Source: Pythium myriotylum
Taxonomy: Eukaryota > Oomycota > Peronosporomycetes > Pythiales > Pythiaceae
Assembly: GCA_023091665.1 (NCBI GenBank)
Contig: JALJCQ010000025.1
Coordinates: 1-64,000 of the forward strand
Direction of reading: 5' to 3'
DNA length: 64,000 nucleotides
Shown here one piece after another: positions 35,407-46,546 of this stretch. The position numbers were made by a program, and so were the translations under genes. Under the pieces are notes generated by a model. The model had not been told where the DNA came from, ran no database searches, and saw nothing but the letters and a program-made list of their open reading frames with translations. Within the stretch, counting starts at the first letter, position 1, and each line of letters starts with the position of its first letter.

Positions 35407-37341
35407 ATGGGCTTCTTCCGCTCGTCCGAGGCCAGACCCAAGTCCAAGTCGCGCTTCAGCTTCCGCCGCCACTCGGACGACCTCGTCGACGACAAGCCCG
35501 TGCCCGTGCCGCCCGTGTCGGCGCGCAAGCCCCTCGCCTCGTCCTCTTCCTCGTCGACTGCCAACCTGCGCGGCACCATCATCTCGTCGGCCTCGACCTC
35601 GACGTCGTCCTCGCTCACGTCGCCGTCGGCGCTGCAGCGCGCCGCGCACGAGAGCGACAAGCTCAAGCGCGCCAGCGACTCGCTCGTCTCCACCGACACG
35701 GACGACTCGGACGCCATGCGCGCGCCCAGCGAGTCCTCGGAGCTGCCCACGACGCCGCGCGAGTCGCTCGACGACGGCGCCTCGACGCGCAGCGGCCGCC
35801 ACAGCCTCGTCGGCTTCCGCCAGCTCCAATGCTCCATGAGCTACAAGAACCGCATGGCGCAGGGCGCGACCGGCGAAGAACTGCTGCTGCGCGCGAGCGC
35901 CTCCACGGGCGGCCGCCGCAGCGAGACCGGCAGTCTCCGCTCCTCGCGCGTCTCGCGCGGCAGCGGCACGTTCCTCCACTCGAGAGAAAGCACCGGGCTC
36001 GCGCACATTGACGAGCTCGCGATCGACGCGTCCTCGTCGTCTTCTTCCTCGTCGCCGGCCTCGGCGTCGTCGTCGGCGGCGTCCTCGCCCGAGAAATCGA
36101 CCGAGAAGTCGACGCCAACGCCGGCTCTTCCCGTTCCCGTTCCTGCGTCGACCGCGAGCGAGCGACGCCGGTCTTCCACGCACGAGCAGCACGAGCGGCC
36201 GTCGACGATGCTCGGCGGACGCCCCTCGGAGCTCCGCATGACCGAGGCCAACGTCGCGGCGCTGCAGACGCGGCGCGCGTTCCAGCAAATGGTGCTCGCC
36301 ATGGACGACGACGAGGACTCGGACGAGGACTCGGACTCGGAAGGCTACGGCTCGTACCCGCGCGCCAAGGCCTCGACGAGCTTCAGCGGCGCCGGCGTCG
36401 TGCAGCTCGGCGCCGACGAGTACCGCAAGTTCCAGTTCCGGCTTCGCCAGCTCGAGGACCTCTGCCAGGAGCAGGCTCGCAAGCAGGCCAACATGGAGGA
36501 GACCATCGAGACCGAGGTCACGCAGCGCACGAAAAAAGTGATCGAGGCCATGGAGAAGAAGATCGCCATGTACAAGCAGGCCAAGGACCTCGAGGTCGAG
36601 CGCGAGATCCAGCGGCGGTCCGAAGGCCGCTTCAGCACGGTCCGCGAGAGCAGTTTTCTGGGGTTGTCGAGCCAGCTCCCGCCGCAGTACCCGACGCTCG
36701 GCTCGTCGCCCGGCGCCGACCGCGCCAAGCCGCTCGACAAGATCCTGCACCCGCGCCGCACGCGCCGACGTATGGAGATGCTGCGCGAGCGAGAGGAGCA
36801 GCAGAAGCGCGAGATGGAGCAGTTCCGCGAGTTTATCCGCACGACCGAGATGTCGGTCAAGCACGCGACGGGCCGCGACGTTGTCAACAGCTTTTTGCAC
36901 GACACGCAGCGGGCAGTGTCCGAGGTGAACGGCTCGGACACGGCGCGCGAGTCGATCAAGGCGCTGCGCGACCCGCACATCACGGAGGACCTGCTGAGCG
37001 CGTCCCAGAACGAGCTCATCGAGATGATCTGCGTCCTGCGCAAGCACGTGAGCGTCCAGGAAGCCCACCTTGAAGAGGCCAAGCGACTCATCAGCGCGGC
37101 GATCGAAGCCCGTGAGGAGGCCGAAGAGACAGCTCGTGAAGCCGTCGAGCTCACGATGGAGCTGGACAACCGGTTAGAACGCGCGAGCCAGGAGATGATC
37201 GTAATGAAGGACGAGCTGCGACGGTCGAGCGACTTCTCGATGCGCTCGAGCTACCTCATGTCCTCCATGGGCGCCGACCGCAACAGCCAATTTTCGGCGT
37301 CACAGTCCAAGTTCTCAGGCACCGGGTCGTATCCAGGATGA
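35407..37341 (+). CDS. Ser-rich coiled-coil protein of unknown function
   Basis: A 644-residue intronless protein that I do not recognise. The first half is low-complexity Ser/Thr/Arg-rich and probably disordered, starting MGFFRSSEARPKSKSRF. An acidic patch (DDDEDSDEDSDSEG) lies near residue 300. The second half is helical and charged with heptad-like stretches (about 335-400, 450-490, 545-610), including REREEQQKREMEQFREF and EEAEETAREAVELTMELDN, and is likely a coiled coil. A Gly/Ser-rich tail ends it. A cytoskeletal or scaffold role is possible but unsupported. The ATG at 35407 is preferred because the upstream extension is encoded by CT-rich leader. Confidence 0.75.
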   Translation: MGFFRSSEARPKSKSRFSFRRHSDDLVDDKPVPVPPVSARKPLASSSSSSTANLRGTIISSASTSTSSSLTSPSALQRAAHESDKLKRASDSLVSTDTDDSDAMRAPSESSELPTTPRESLDDGASTRSGRHSLVGFRQLQCSMSYKNRMAQGATGEELLLRASASTGGRRSETGSLRSSRVSRGSGTFLHSRESTGLAHIDELAIDASSSSSSSSPASASSSAASSPEKSTEKSTPTPALPVPVPASTASERRRSSTHEQHERPSTMLGGRPSELRMTEANVAALQTRRAFQQMVLAMDDDEDSDEDSDSEGYGSYPRAKASTSFSGAGVVQLGADEYRKFQFRLRQLEDLCQEQARKQANMEETIETEVTQRTKKVIEAMEKKIAMYKQAKDLEVEREIQRRSEGRFSTVRESSFLGLSSQLPPQYPTLGSSPGADRAKPLDKILHPRRTRRRMEMLREREEQQKREMEQFREFIRTTEMSVKHATGRDVVNSFLHDTQRAVSEVNGSDTARESIKALRDPHITEDLLSASQNELIEMICVLRKHVSVQEAHLEEAKRLISAAIEAREEAEETAREAVELTMELDNRLERASQEMIVMKDELRRSSDFSMRSSYLMSSMGADRNSQFSASQSKFSGTGSYPG

Positions 37342-37761
37342 CCGGCGCCGGTTTTGCAACCACCCCCTAATTAGTAAGTGTTAGTGTGGCGATGCACCGT
37401 CGCCCATGCCGATTCCGATTTTGTTGATTTATCATAGACTCCGCCTGCGCTCCGAAACTGGCGGACGAAAGCCAAAATATACCAACTCGTGCAGCAGTAC
37501 CTACCTAGCGTCTCTCGTGCTTTCCCTCCGCACAGTACTCGACGTCCGGCCTCAATCAATGGACACTTTTGCAGTGATTGACGCGACCTGACGGCAAGTG
37601 GTCGAACCATACAGTACATGTACGTGCAATACCTACGTGAGACCGTCTGTCCACTTTGGCCGTTGACCTGAGTTTGACAGGTCAGTCAGTCCTCCAATCA
37701 CGTGACGGAGGAATTCAGTGCGACGCGAGAACGGCCCACTCACTCCACGAGCACGACGAGA
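37342..37761. other. Intergenic, no gene seen
   Basis: 420 bp between two plus-strand genes, presumably containing the promoter of the receptor-kinase gene. No recognisable element. Confidence 0.5.
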
Positions 37762-40700
37762 ATGGCCGTGGTGGTGGCGATTGTCAGGCTCGCGCTGGTG
37801 GCACGTGGGCTCTCGCTCGCGTGCGCCGAGCCGATCATCAACAATGAGAGCAATCTCCACGTGTTCGGCAAGGTGAGCTACGACCCACGCGAGTTGCTCG
37901 CGTTGTACCCGAGAGGCTCGGCGATGCGAACGCCGTGGTCGGGCGGCGACTGGGCGGCCGCGAGAGACAGCATCAACTTTCGCTGGGCCGGTGCGACGAC
38001 CCTGAGCCCCGTGGAGAAGTACGCGCTCGCGTTTGGCCAAAACGCCAAGAAGCTCGCGGACGCCGTCTCCCTCAAGACTGGCGCTAGCAAAAACACGAAC
38101 GCGCAGAGCTGTTCCCAGACCAAAGACTGCACTAGAAACAGTGAGGTTTGTGCCAAGCGCCGCGGTGAGGCGACCGGGTTTTGTCTTCCCGACTGGGATG
38201 GCATCTCGTTTGGCTGGTCGCAGGCGTCGATGCTTGAGCCCGAGCCGAGATGCGTGGCTATCAAGAACGGCGTGGTCTTTGAAGCCGACGACGTCAAAGC
38301 GCTCGCTGCGCAGTTCTACGAGCTCAATCCAATGGCAACGATCCAGATTGGCCGGCGCTACGACGGCCCAACGACTCAGAGCTACAAGGCTGGCGTGGAC
38401 CCGTACGGACGCTTCAACGACGACTCGCGGCGCGACGTCAACGCTGGAGCGTTCCACATCGCCGTTTCGAACCTGCTCGGGTATCACGGCGCAAAGATAT
38501 TTCTCGACGTCGACTCGGCCGAACCTCGCCGCCTTCGCCCATTGCTTTCGTTTGAAGTGCTTCAGATGAAAAAGGTCAACTACTGGATGTTCCCGAAGAC
38601 TGTCGACGGCGTCACGAGCGACGAGTATATGTCCCCGCCTCGCTCTTACTATTTCAACCCACGCGGCGTTATCGAGCTCATGCATGCGATCATAAACATC
38701 ACGTGGGTCGAGCCGACACTCGGCAACGCTCCTCGTACCACGCGGTCCAAGACGTACGAGTATTTTCTCGAGCTTGACTACGAAGGTAAAATTGTCGGAG
38801 GCGAATGGCTCGGTGACTCGAACCAAGACCACCCGGACTTCCTGGCATGGAGAACAACGAGTTTTCCGAATCCCAACCGTGTCTCCAGTGACGGTCTCAG
38901 CTATTCCAACATCAACGAACTCATCACTCTCTCCGCAGAGTGCGATACCGCATCTGAAACTGCTCCACCTCCAAAAACTTCATCACCACCGACGCCGACT
39001 ACGACGAAGCCACCTCCAATGACACCGGCACCGACACAAACGCTTTGCCCTGGGACGGGCCAGATGTCGCCACGCGTTGTCACGCTCATGGCGTCCACGA
39101 AGAGCCCCGAGACGGATTTGTGGATCGTCTCACCTGATTGTAGCGTCCGGACTGACACTCTTCGAGCCGTAACCGGTCTTGACACGACAGGGACGCCTCC
39201 TCCGTTCCGAACGACCAGGGAACCGATCCGGCAGCTCGCTCTGTTAACGCGTAAGCCAGTGATTGTGCCTCCTCGAACTTATCTCTACATCGCAGACGAC
39301 TCAATCGAGCGAGTCGACAGCCTGCCCGCTGCAACAGAGCATATGTAAGTGGATCACAGAGGTAGATAGCTGTGGTCGGTAGCTGCTGACGACATTTCCC
39401 CCGCAGGATGATCAAGAACCCATCAACGTTCTTGGAAGGAGCCAACTTCTCGAGCGCGAGGAAACTCGTAGATGTGTAGGAAGCTTGACAACTCTTCACA
39501 CGCGCAGGAAAATCCAACTAACGCGCCTGGAACTTCTAGAACATTCGAAGGCGGCAGCATCACGACGTTCTCCAACATCATTCTCCCAGATAGCGTGCTC
39601 AACTTGTGCGAAATGGTCTCTTTCTGCTCTGTTTGTCGTTGTGCTTAACCATGCGTTCCCACTTTGACAGGGACATTCTCGACACGAAAGTCACGACTCT
39701 CTCTGATATGGCTTGGCCAAGCAAACTCGAGTCATTGTGAGTCTGGCTGTCCCTAGAATACGGTTAACTCTCTGCTCAGCACCATCCTGTGGTACGGCAG
39801 CCAATTCAGCTCCGGCGTGATGTCAGTGTTGGAGAGAATAGTCTTGCCCGATTCGCTGCGTGCCGTGTACGTGTTCGAGATTCTAGATTGAAGGATCGTA
39901 TTGCCACTGATCTATTCACTGCGCTTGCAGTCAGCTGACGGGGATCTCATCAGTTCGTGGAGTGAAGTGGCCTCGGTCGCTGACCGAAATGTAAGTTTTT
40001 CTTGTGTGGAGAGTGTCGTATCTCCACCTCAGCTGACTTCAAACCCCTCCAGCGTCACGACCTTGGGGAAGTCGACGACCGAATTTGAGATCCGTGAATC
40101 GGACTTACCGATCTTTGCCAACCTGACGAAATTCTCACTCGTTATCGAACAGACGTCGTGCGCCGATCCATTAGCGCGACTGGTAGAGATTCTCAACCGC
40201 TCTGTGTGCGTTACTAGTGGTGAGTATTCTTCCTCATTCGCGCCGTCCGGAATACATTTCTCATGCTATGGTCGAAATTCCCAGACGCTCGTTTCGAAGC
40301 GCGATACTTTTCACCAACAGATCTTCCGCGGATAGAGCCAGGTGATTCGCTGGACTCGTCGTCGTCTTCCTCTGAAATTGGGGAGGATCTTGACCAAGAC
40401 AGAACAGACTCTTTGGTCGCCGAAGATGAGAATGTTGGGGATATTGCCGATCCCGAGCTGCTAGGACCGGTGACGAACAGACAACAACCACGCAGATCTG
40501 TTGCTCGCAATGTCACAGCTACTCGCAATGCCACCCCTGCAATGCAAGTCCCACGTAACTCAACGCACTCGAAGGCAAAGGCCAGCAAAGTCTCAACTAG
40601 TAAAGGAGTTGACTCAGCTGAAAAGAATCCAGACGCAAGTGGCGCGGGTGATCCGTCTGGCAGTGAAGTTTCTACTGGACGAAGTCGCTTGACCACAGTA

Positions 40701-41888
40701 GCTATCGCAAGTGTCGCGTGCTTCATCTTCGCTTTCGTGGTGATTGGTTTTGTCATTCCCTCTCGCACAAAGAACGAAACTGAAGGAAGCGAGTCTTCTG
40801 ACTTTGCCGAACTCACAGACTCGGCAATGATGGTCTCTTCACAGGCCGGCGGGGGAAGACCAACTGAAAGTGGGATCACGTCTGCACATGAGAATGCACC
40901 AGCCGTTGGATATTTGTCAAACGACGTCCGCAACGACCCAGCATTAGTAAAATGGATGATTCCAGCCCATGCCATCTGCATCGGCAATTCAATTGCAAGA
41001 GGAGGCTTTGGCGTGATTTTTCGAGGGGTCTTCAAGGGTCGAGACGTAGCTATCAAAAGAACGCTTCCATCCGCGTGGTGAGACCAAGCAGTGCTCGCTC
41101 GATTCATGGACGAGATCCGACTCGGCGCAGCGCTCAGCCACGACAAGATCGTACAGTTTATCGGCATCTCATGGACGAGTCTACGGGACCTCTCCGTCAT
41201 CATCGAGTTCATGCCAGGAGGAGACCTCCGCAACTGTCTCAGACAGCACGCACACCCGTCTGCTGCCGACTGGACGCAGCCGTGGGCAGCTTCAAAACTC
41301 AAGAGCAAATCATCAATAGCTCTTGACGTCATCGAGGCCGTCGCATACTTGCACTCAATGGACCCACCGATTCTCCACCGCGACCTGAAGGCGCGTAACG
41401 TCTTACTGGACAAGGCTGGCAGTGCGAAACTGAGCGACTTCGGCATCAGCCGGAAGCTGACGGTGGACGAGACGATGACGGGCGAGATCGGGACAGTGGC
41501 GTGGATCGCACCGGAGGTGCTTCGCGGTGAGCGGTACAGTGAGCGCGCAGATATGTACTCGTTCGGTGTGTTGTTGGTGGAGATGGATCGTTGTAATCAT
41601 CCGTACGCTGGGTCTGCTGGGGTTGGCGTTAGCGTCGGTGAGAGTGAGAGCGAGGGTGATGGTGAGGTTGACCATGGAGAGGGCGCAGCGTCGATGGTGG
41701 TGTCGGCGAGCAACAATCCGTTTTTGAACGCGAATCTGATGTTGCTGGTGAGCTCTGGGCAAGTGCGTCCTTCGCCGAGTGCGCAGTGTCCTATCGAGAT
41801 CCGGACGCTGATCGACCAGTGTCTCCGCTTCGATCCAAAAGAGAGACCGAGTGCAAGAGAGCTTGCTGAGCAACTCGTTTGTCTGTAG
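37762..41888 (+). CDS. Receptor-like kinase with transglutaminase-elicitor ectodomain, LRR-like repeats, TM and TKL-type kinase; one in-frame TGA
   Basis: Eight exons join in frame: 37762-39344, 39407-39475, 39540-39605, 39671-39736, 39780-39866, 39931-39990, 40053-40219 and 40285-41888 (1233 codons). Exon 1 encodes a signal peptide (MAVVVAIVRLALVARGLSLA), then an oomycete transglutaminase-elicitor-like domain (about 30-400) with RRDVNAGAFHIAVSNLLG and FLDVDSAEP, then a Pro/Thr linker (PPPKTSSPPTPTTTKPPP). LRR-like units follow: LYIADDSIERVDSLP at the end of exon 1, then about one per small exon (IILPDSVLNL, DMAWPSKLESL, IVLPDSLRAV). A membrane helix (TVAIASVACFIFAFVVIGF, about 40693-40749) precedes an intracellular kinase: RGGFGVIFRG, Lys in VAIKR (41055), HRDLKARN (41376), DFGIS (41436), APE. 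TGA at 41079-41081 interrupts the frame between beta-3 and helix C. It is a nonsense mutation, an error or readthrough. The intron at 39737-39779 is short (43 bp). Confidence 0.8.
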
Positions 41889-41980
41889 TAGAATCTGACA
41901 ATCCGAAAGAAGAATCAAGATGACCACCTTAACTTCAACAAAAAGCTAATATTGCTTACGACGTTGGACACCGAAGCATT

Positions 41981-43853
41981 CTAGTAGAGGCCGCGACTTC
42001 GTCCACTTGAGCCACTTGGATGGTGTTTGAGTTTGGGATTTTCGTTCGCAGCCAGCCGCTCGCGTCGCTGTGCGAGGTCTTTCTTGAGCCTCTCTTCAAA
42101 TGAGCGCTGGAGCCGACCAACGGGTTTTCTGTTTGTAATTTGCGAGGCCTCAGCCCGAGCGATCGCGTTTGAGAGAACACGGTATTGCTCTTGTCGAACC
42201 CGTCGGTTCTCCAGGTCTCGACGCAGTCGCTCGTCAAAATCGCCAAGTCGCAGCCGCTTGGCTCGCTCGCTGATCTGCGGTGAAAACGTGCATTGGGCCT
42301 CGAGCTCCTGGAGGATGAGCTCTTTCGACATCTCTCGCTGCATGAGGTCTAGCTGCACGCGACCCAAGAACTCGTCTCGTACATCACGCCAAAGCTTGAT
42401 AGGTCCTTGCTTCTGGACTTGGCTCTCGTGCTCTTGCTGATTATTCGGAGCGAGCCGGGTCTTGAGATGAGCCGCCATGCGCTCGAGGAACTCATCGGCG
42501 ATCTCGCTCTTTTCATGGACAAAAATTAATGAGTCGACCTCGGAGATCCAAGCTAACATAACTCACCCATGCTAGGCGGCTCTTGTAGGTCACGCCGCAG
42601 TTGGGGCATTTCTTCCTTTTCTGCGTGAGCTCCGCGTAGGACTGCGGATTTCCGCACTGAGGGCATTCCTGAGCACCGAGCACGCCATGAGATCCGGCCA
42701 TTTCTTTCCGAAATCAACCAAACGTACTTTTTTGTCGACGCGCGCGTTGTACTCGCGTTCAGCCCGAGTGCGTCGGAGCTGCTCTGTGCGGACTCTCTCA
42801 GTGGCCTCCATGCGTCGGATAAAGTCCTCTCGCCGCTGGTTGTCGCCTCCGTCATCGTCGTCGTCATCATCGCTTCGCGCTCGCGAGGAGTCGACGTTCT
42901 TGATCTTCGGCTTGAAACGGCAGTGGCGGCTGTCATCCAGCTTGGCGTACTTTGGCGGTTGGATCTTGTGCAGCTTTTGCTTCTGTCGGGCCTGTGAAGC
43001 TCGGTCTTTTGCGAGTTGCTCTATTGCGTGCTGATCAAGTGCTGTTAGTCAGACTTCTACGCTTCTATCATACTAGCATTTTCATTCTCACCATGTTGCA
43101 TTTCTTCTTGTTTGCCCCGGCCGATTGATCCTCGACCAACATCGCTAGAAAAACGCGCTGCTGCGTGAGCGAGAGCTGGTGGAATTGGAACGAGCTCAGC
43201 TTCTCTTTCATGGTCTTGGCCTTCGCCGTCGATTTGCTTTGAGCTTCCAATCCGCGCCGCTGCTGCCGCTGCTTGAGCAAGTGACGGTCGACTGACAGTG
43301 TACTCGGTCGGGTTTTCTTCTCCTTTGGATCTGTTGAAGTAGCTTCTACGACCCGAGCTGCAGCCTTCTCCACGACCGGATCGTCTTGCTCGAATTCTTC
43401 TTCGGCCTGATTATATGCCTGCTCCTCACGTACGGCTTCTCGTAATGCATCGGCAACTTGAGACTGTCGCTTGATCTGCATCTCATGCTTGACCTCCTTA
43501 CTAATTTCGGCGATTTCCCGCTCAATCTGTTGCGTACGTCGCTCGGCTGCTTCCTGTTCCTCCGCTTTGACCTCCGCGGCGATCGCAGTGAGCTGAAGAT
43601 TCGTTCTCCTCGCATCCTCGTTTCGAGCAACCTCCAAGAGGCTTGGCATCGCGGCATTTTGCTCTCTTGCAACATCCATCAATGTCGTGGTCTTCGCCGA
43701 GGACTCCTGTTGGGCCTGGGCGAAGGCGGCCAGACTCGAAGTACTGTTCGCAGCCTGGGGCTTGACCACGGCTGTCTGTACATCGTCGTCGACCTCCGGT
43801 GGCGCGGCCTCGGCTTGCTGTGCCTGCGCGAACGCCGCTAATGCCGAGCTCAT
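41981..43853 (-). CDS. Conserved-looking protein with C4 zinc ribbon and coiled coils, function unknown
   Basis: Four phase-0 exons on the minus strand: 43853-43092, 43030-42728, 42668-42567 and 42508-41981 (564 residues). I do not recognise the family. The N-terminus carries two copies of an ALAAFAQAQQ-like motif (residues 4-13 and about 40-49), followed by long charged helices. Exon 3 is a compact zinc ribbon, CPQCG-x16-CPNCG. The C-terminal exon is rich in Arg/Glu helices (FEERLKKDLAQRRERLAANE). The layout suggests a nucleic-acid- or cytoskeleton-associated scaffold, but this is speculative. Its start lies 128 bp after the stop of the ARM gene on the same strand. Confidence 0.75.
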
Positions 43854-43981
43854 GGTAGTTTTCGACTCTCAGACAGGACGTGAATGGAGAAGCAACAGAT
43901 CTAATTTGGTATGGAGCCTGGATAGATTACATTTTGGTGAATGCATTTTTGTGCGACGTGTGATCTTCAATCGAGTATAGA

Positions 43982-45118
43982 TTAGGTTGCCTTTCTCAGC
44001 ACGCGACGCTGCATCGCTCGCACAGCCACGAGCGCATCTCGCGCCGCCCTTCGCACTTCATCTGTGAACCCCATGACTACGAGTGACGCCAAAATTTCTT
44101 CCACTTTGTTCAATTGCATCTCTTGGTAGAACTCGTCCGTCAATGCCAACGTCGCGAGGCTCCGGGAAGCATGGCACTGCTGGGCGGTCGATCCATTAAG
44201 CAGGAGATTCACGAGCAAAGCCATACCTCCGGCCTTTGCAAAGAGTGAGAGAATGGCACTCGAGTCGGTTAGAATCTGCACAGCGTTCCGAACTTGTTCG
44301 TGTTGCGAGGGTTCTCCCCAGTAGATGATTGAGTGTAGAATCTTCACTCCACCGGCTTGGATTGTATCTCGCTTTGTTGCAAACGACGCCGCCTCAAGCT
44401 CGCAGAGCAAGTTGAGTACGAAGGCCTCGCTAGCTGTATTCTCACGTGGTATCGCGTCTTGTCCACCAAAGAGGTAGATCCACCAGTTCACCACAGGCAG
44501 AATTAAACTGCTCAGAAGAGCCTTGGTCAACTCGAACAAGTCACCGAGTGCCATTGCACACAACTTGAATTCAGCTGAGACCACTTTATACAGAGATGAA
44601 GCGACCGGCTCACTCAGCGCCAACGGCTTTCGGACAGTGTCTTGAGTCAGCGCTTCTTCTTCTTCTTCTTCTTCTTGCTCGATGATAGTTTGGAGTGGAC
44701 CGTGCATTGAATCGTCCTGCTCAACTTCCACCCAACTCACCATCTTGGCTATCGGAATGTCAACCTTCGACTGTCCAAGCAGCGCTTCAACCGTATCGAT
44801 CTTATGATTCAGAAGCCGCAACTCGCCGTTCACGTAAATTGCGACTTGCTCAGAACGCCGCGTGCTTCGACAGTAGGAAACAAACGTGAATGCACGGCGT
44901 ATTGCTTCCACGAAGATGTCGACGGCTGGCTTGGGAATGCAGCGCTGAGAGAGTTCACGGTGTTTGACCTCAGCTAATACGGACTTGAGCCGGCGAGTGA
45001 GCTGTGCACACTGCTCGCTGCCGTCGCTTTGGATCTCGTCACTCAACGTCGAGATCGCTGTGAGAACAGCGACGACTGTGCCTCGACCTGGCACGACGAT
45101 GCTCTCCGTCGTCACCAT
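43982..45118 (-). CDS. ARM-repeat protein with N-terminal helical-bundle domain (paralogue 1)
   Basis: A 378-residue intronless protein. The N-terminal domain (about 1-125) begins VVPGRGTVVAVLTAIS and contains FVSYCRSTRR and YVNGELRLLNHKI. This block is shared with the genes at 53233-54177 and 57451-57912 and looks like a four-helix bundle. A poly-Glu run (eight Glu, from a CTT repeat) and a hydrophobic stretch (SSLILPVVNWWIYLFGG) follow; the latter is unique to this paralogue and may touch membranes. The C-terminal part has at least two ARM-type repeats (IQAGGVKILHSIIYWGE; FAKAGGMALLVNLL). The function is unknown; the bundle resembles HeLo/MLKL-type domains only superficially. The ATG at 45118 aligns with the paralogue starts. 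Confidence 0.8.
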   Translation of the reverse strand: MVTTESIVVPGRGTVVAVLTAISTLSDEIQSDGSEQCAQLTRRLKSVLAEVKHRELSQRCIPKPAVDIFVEAIRRAFTFVSYCRSTRRSEQVAIYVNGELRLLNHKIDTVEALLGQSKVDIPIAKMVSWVEVEQDDSMHGPLQTIIEQEEEEEEEALTQDTVRKPLALSEPVASSLYKVVSAEFKLCAMALGDLFELTKALLSSLILPVVNWWIYLFGGQDAIPRENTASEAFVLNLLCELEAASFATKRDTIQAGGVKILHSIIYWGEPSQHEQVRNAVQILTDSSAILSLFAKAGGMALLVNLLLNGSTAQQCHASRSLATLALTDEFYQEMQLNKVEEILASLVVMGFTDEVRRAARDALVAVRAMQRRVLRKAT

Positions 45119-46546
45119 GGTGCTTCGTGCTCCTTGAGGAACTGGTGCGATCAAAATGGGGCGTCATCAAAGTGAGAGAGAATTAGCGGATTGAATTGCT
45201 CGGTCACTCGTTGGGTTCAAAGGAGTGAGACAAGTAGCACCGCAGCTGAATGTTCACGCGATGGGGCGGATGATTTCAAATTTGAGGAACATTGTACCGG
45301 TATTAGAATGTGGAGGTCTCTATGCATTTGGCGCTCAGACAGAATCGACTGTGTGTCTCCGGGATGCGACGTCTCCAAGATTATGTATGGGTCAAGAGGT
45401 CTTCATGGAGTGTTGAACCCACAATAGCCAACTCTATACAACCATTCTCCAATCATGAGCTATTTTCTGCGACATGTGCAGTTAACTTTTGAGTATGATG
45501 AGGCACTGATGGCGTGGTACTGCTAGGTAGCCGATTCTCCAACACCCATGCCTATGTGTGGAGCCAAAAGTATTTTGTGCTGTTATTCGCAGTCGCAGGA
45601 TCTGCAAAACTCAAACGTCGCTCTGGAATAAACCCAGTAGATTTTCTTTGCCGAAGCTCTGACGAAGACAGAGAGTCTCCACCTCTCGGTATGGGATCGC
45701 CTTGGATTTTCGCCGAAGTGCTAGTCGATAACATGGACGCAAAGACTTGACACCCAATGTAAATTCGGCTCCGTCTTTAGTTCTCGAATCGAGTCTTAGG
45801 GCAGATGCTTGGTGAAGGGACTATAGTATTGTCGACATCGTTTCCTGGCAGTCGCATAATAGATTGAGTAGCATGGACCCTTGGGCACATACTAAGTGCC
45901 CCACGTTCGCGAAAGAGTTCATAAATGCCGCCGCGAGACCAAGGGATAGAAATGCAGTCAGCTCAACGTACACGGCACCCACGGCGTCGCCCTCATCTGT
46001 GTCGCCTCTACGACCAAGCACGCACCCAAGCCGACCGCCTCGGCATTTGCCGTTGGCACCAACTCCCACGATCGGAGCTCACGATGGCGAACGCGCTGAC
46101 CATCTACGCGATGGATTCGCGAACCGGCACGCACGTCAGTCACCCTACCTCCCATGAGGGCCATTCTGACCTTCGTCACATGCTCGCTACAGACCTGCGT
46201 CCGTGGTGGCCCACCCAGACCGACTGCGTTGAGCGTTAGCAGGAGCTACAACGAGCCTCGCCAAGCTAGTACAGGTAGAATTCACCTCGTTGAACTCAAT
46301 AGACTTCATTTGCATCATCATCATGCAGTCAGCTGGAGAGGGATGAGTATAGAGAGTCGTTTGCGCATCGCGCGCTGCAGAGTTCAGAGCGTAGGACTGC
46401 GGGCTGAGGGAGATCAAAACAATCAACGATACAAACAAGACTGGTTGGGAGATATGTGCGTCGTCGACGTGGCATGGAACCTAAGAAACAACACCAACTA
46501 GCAGTTGGTGCCGTATGTTCAACAAGTTGAACCAGTTGAACCTGGG
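45119..46546. other. Gene-poor segment left of the retrotransposon
   Basis: No supported gene. It contains a SINE-like tail at 46291-46324. Before the retrotransposon inserted, this DNA was contiguous with 51898 onward. Confidence 0.5.
46291..46324 (+). repeat. Short interspersed tail ending in (ATC)n
   Basis: TGAACTCAATAGACTTCATT followed by TGCATCATCATCAT. It is one of four related tails in the window. Confidence 0.45.

Noticed and set aside
34783..37068. 761-residue minus-strand open frame
   Set aside because: Arg/Leu/Ala-rich shadow of the GC-rich coiled-coil gene on the other strand, continuing into CT-rich leader; no domain.
41079..41081. Selenocysteine at the kinase TGA
   Set aside because: Kinases do not use selenocysteine at this position and I see no evidence for a SECIS element after the stop.
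41077..41129. 53-bp GT-AG intron removing the TGA
   Set aside because: It would delete the conserved helix C segment FMDEIRLGAAL.
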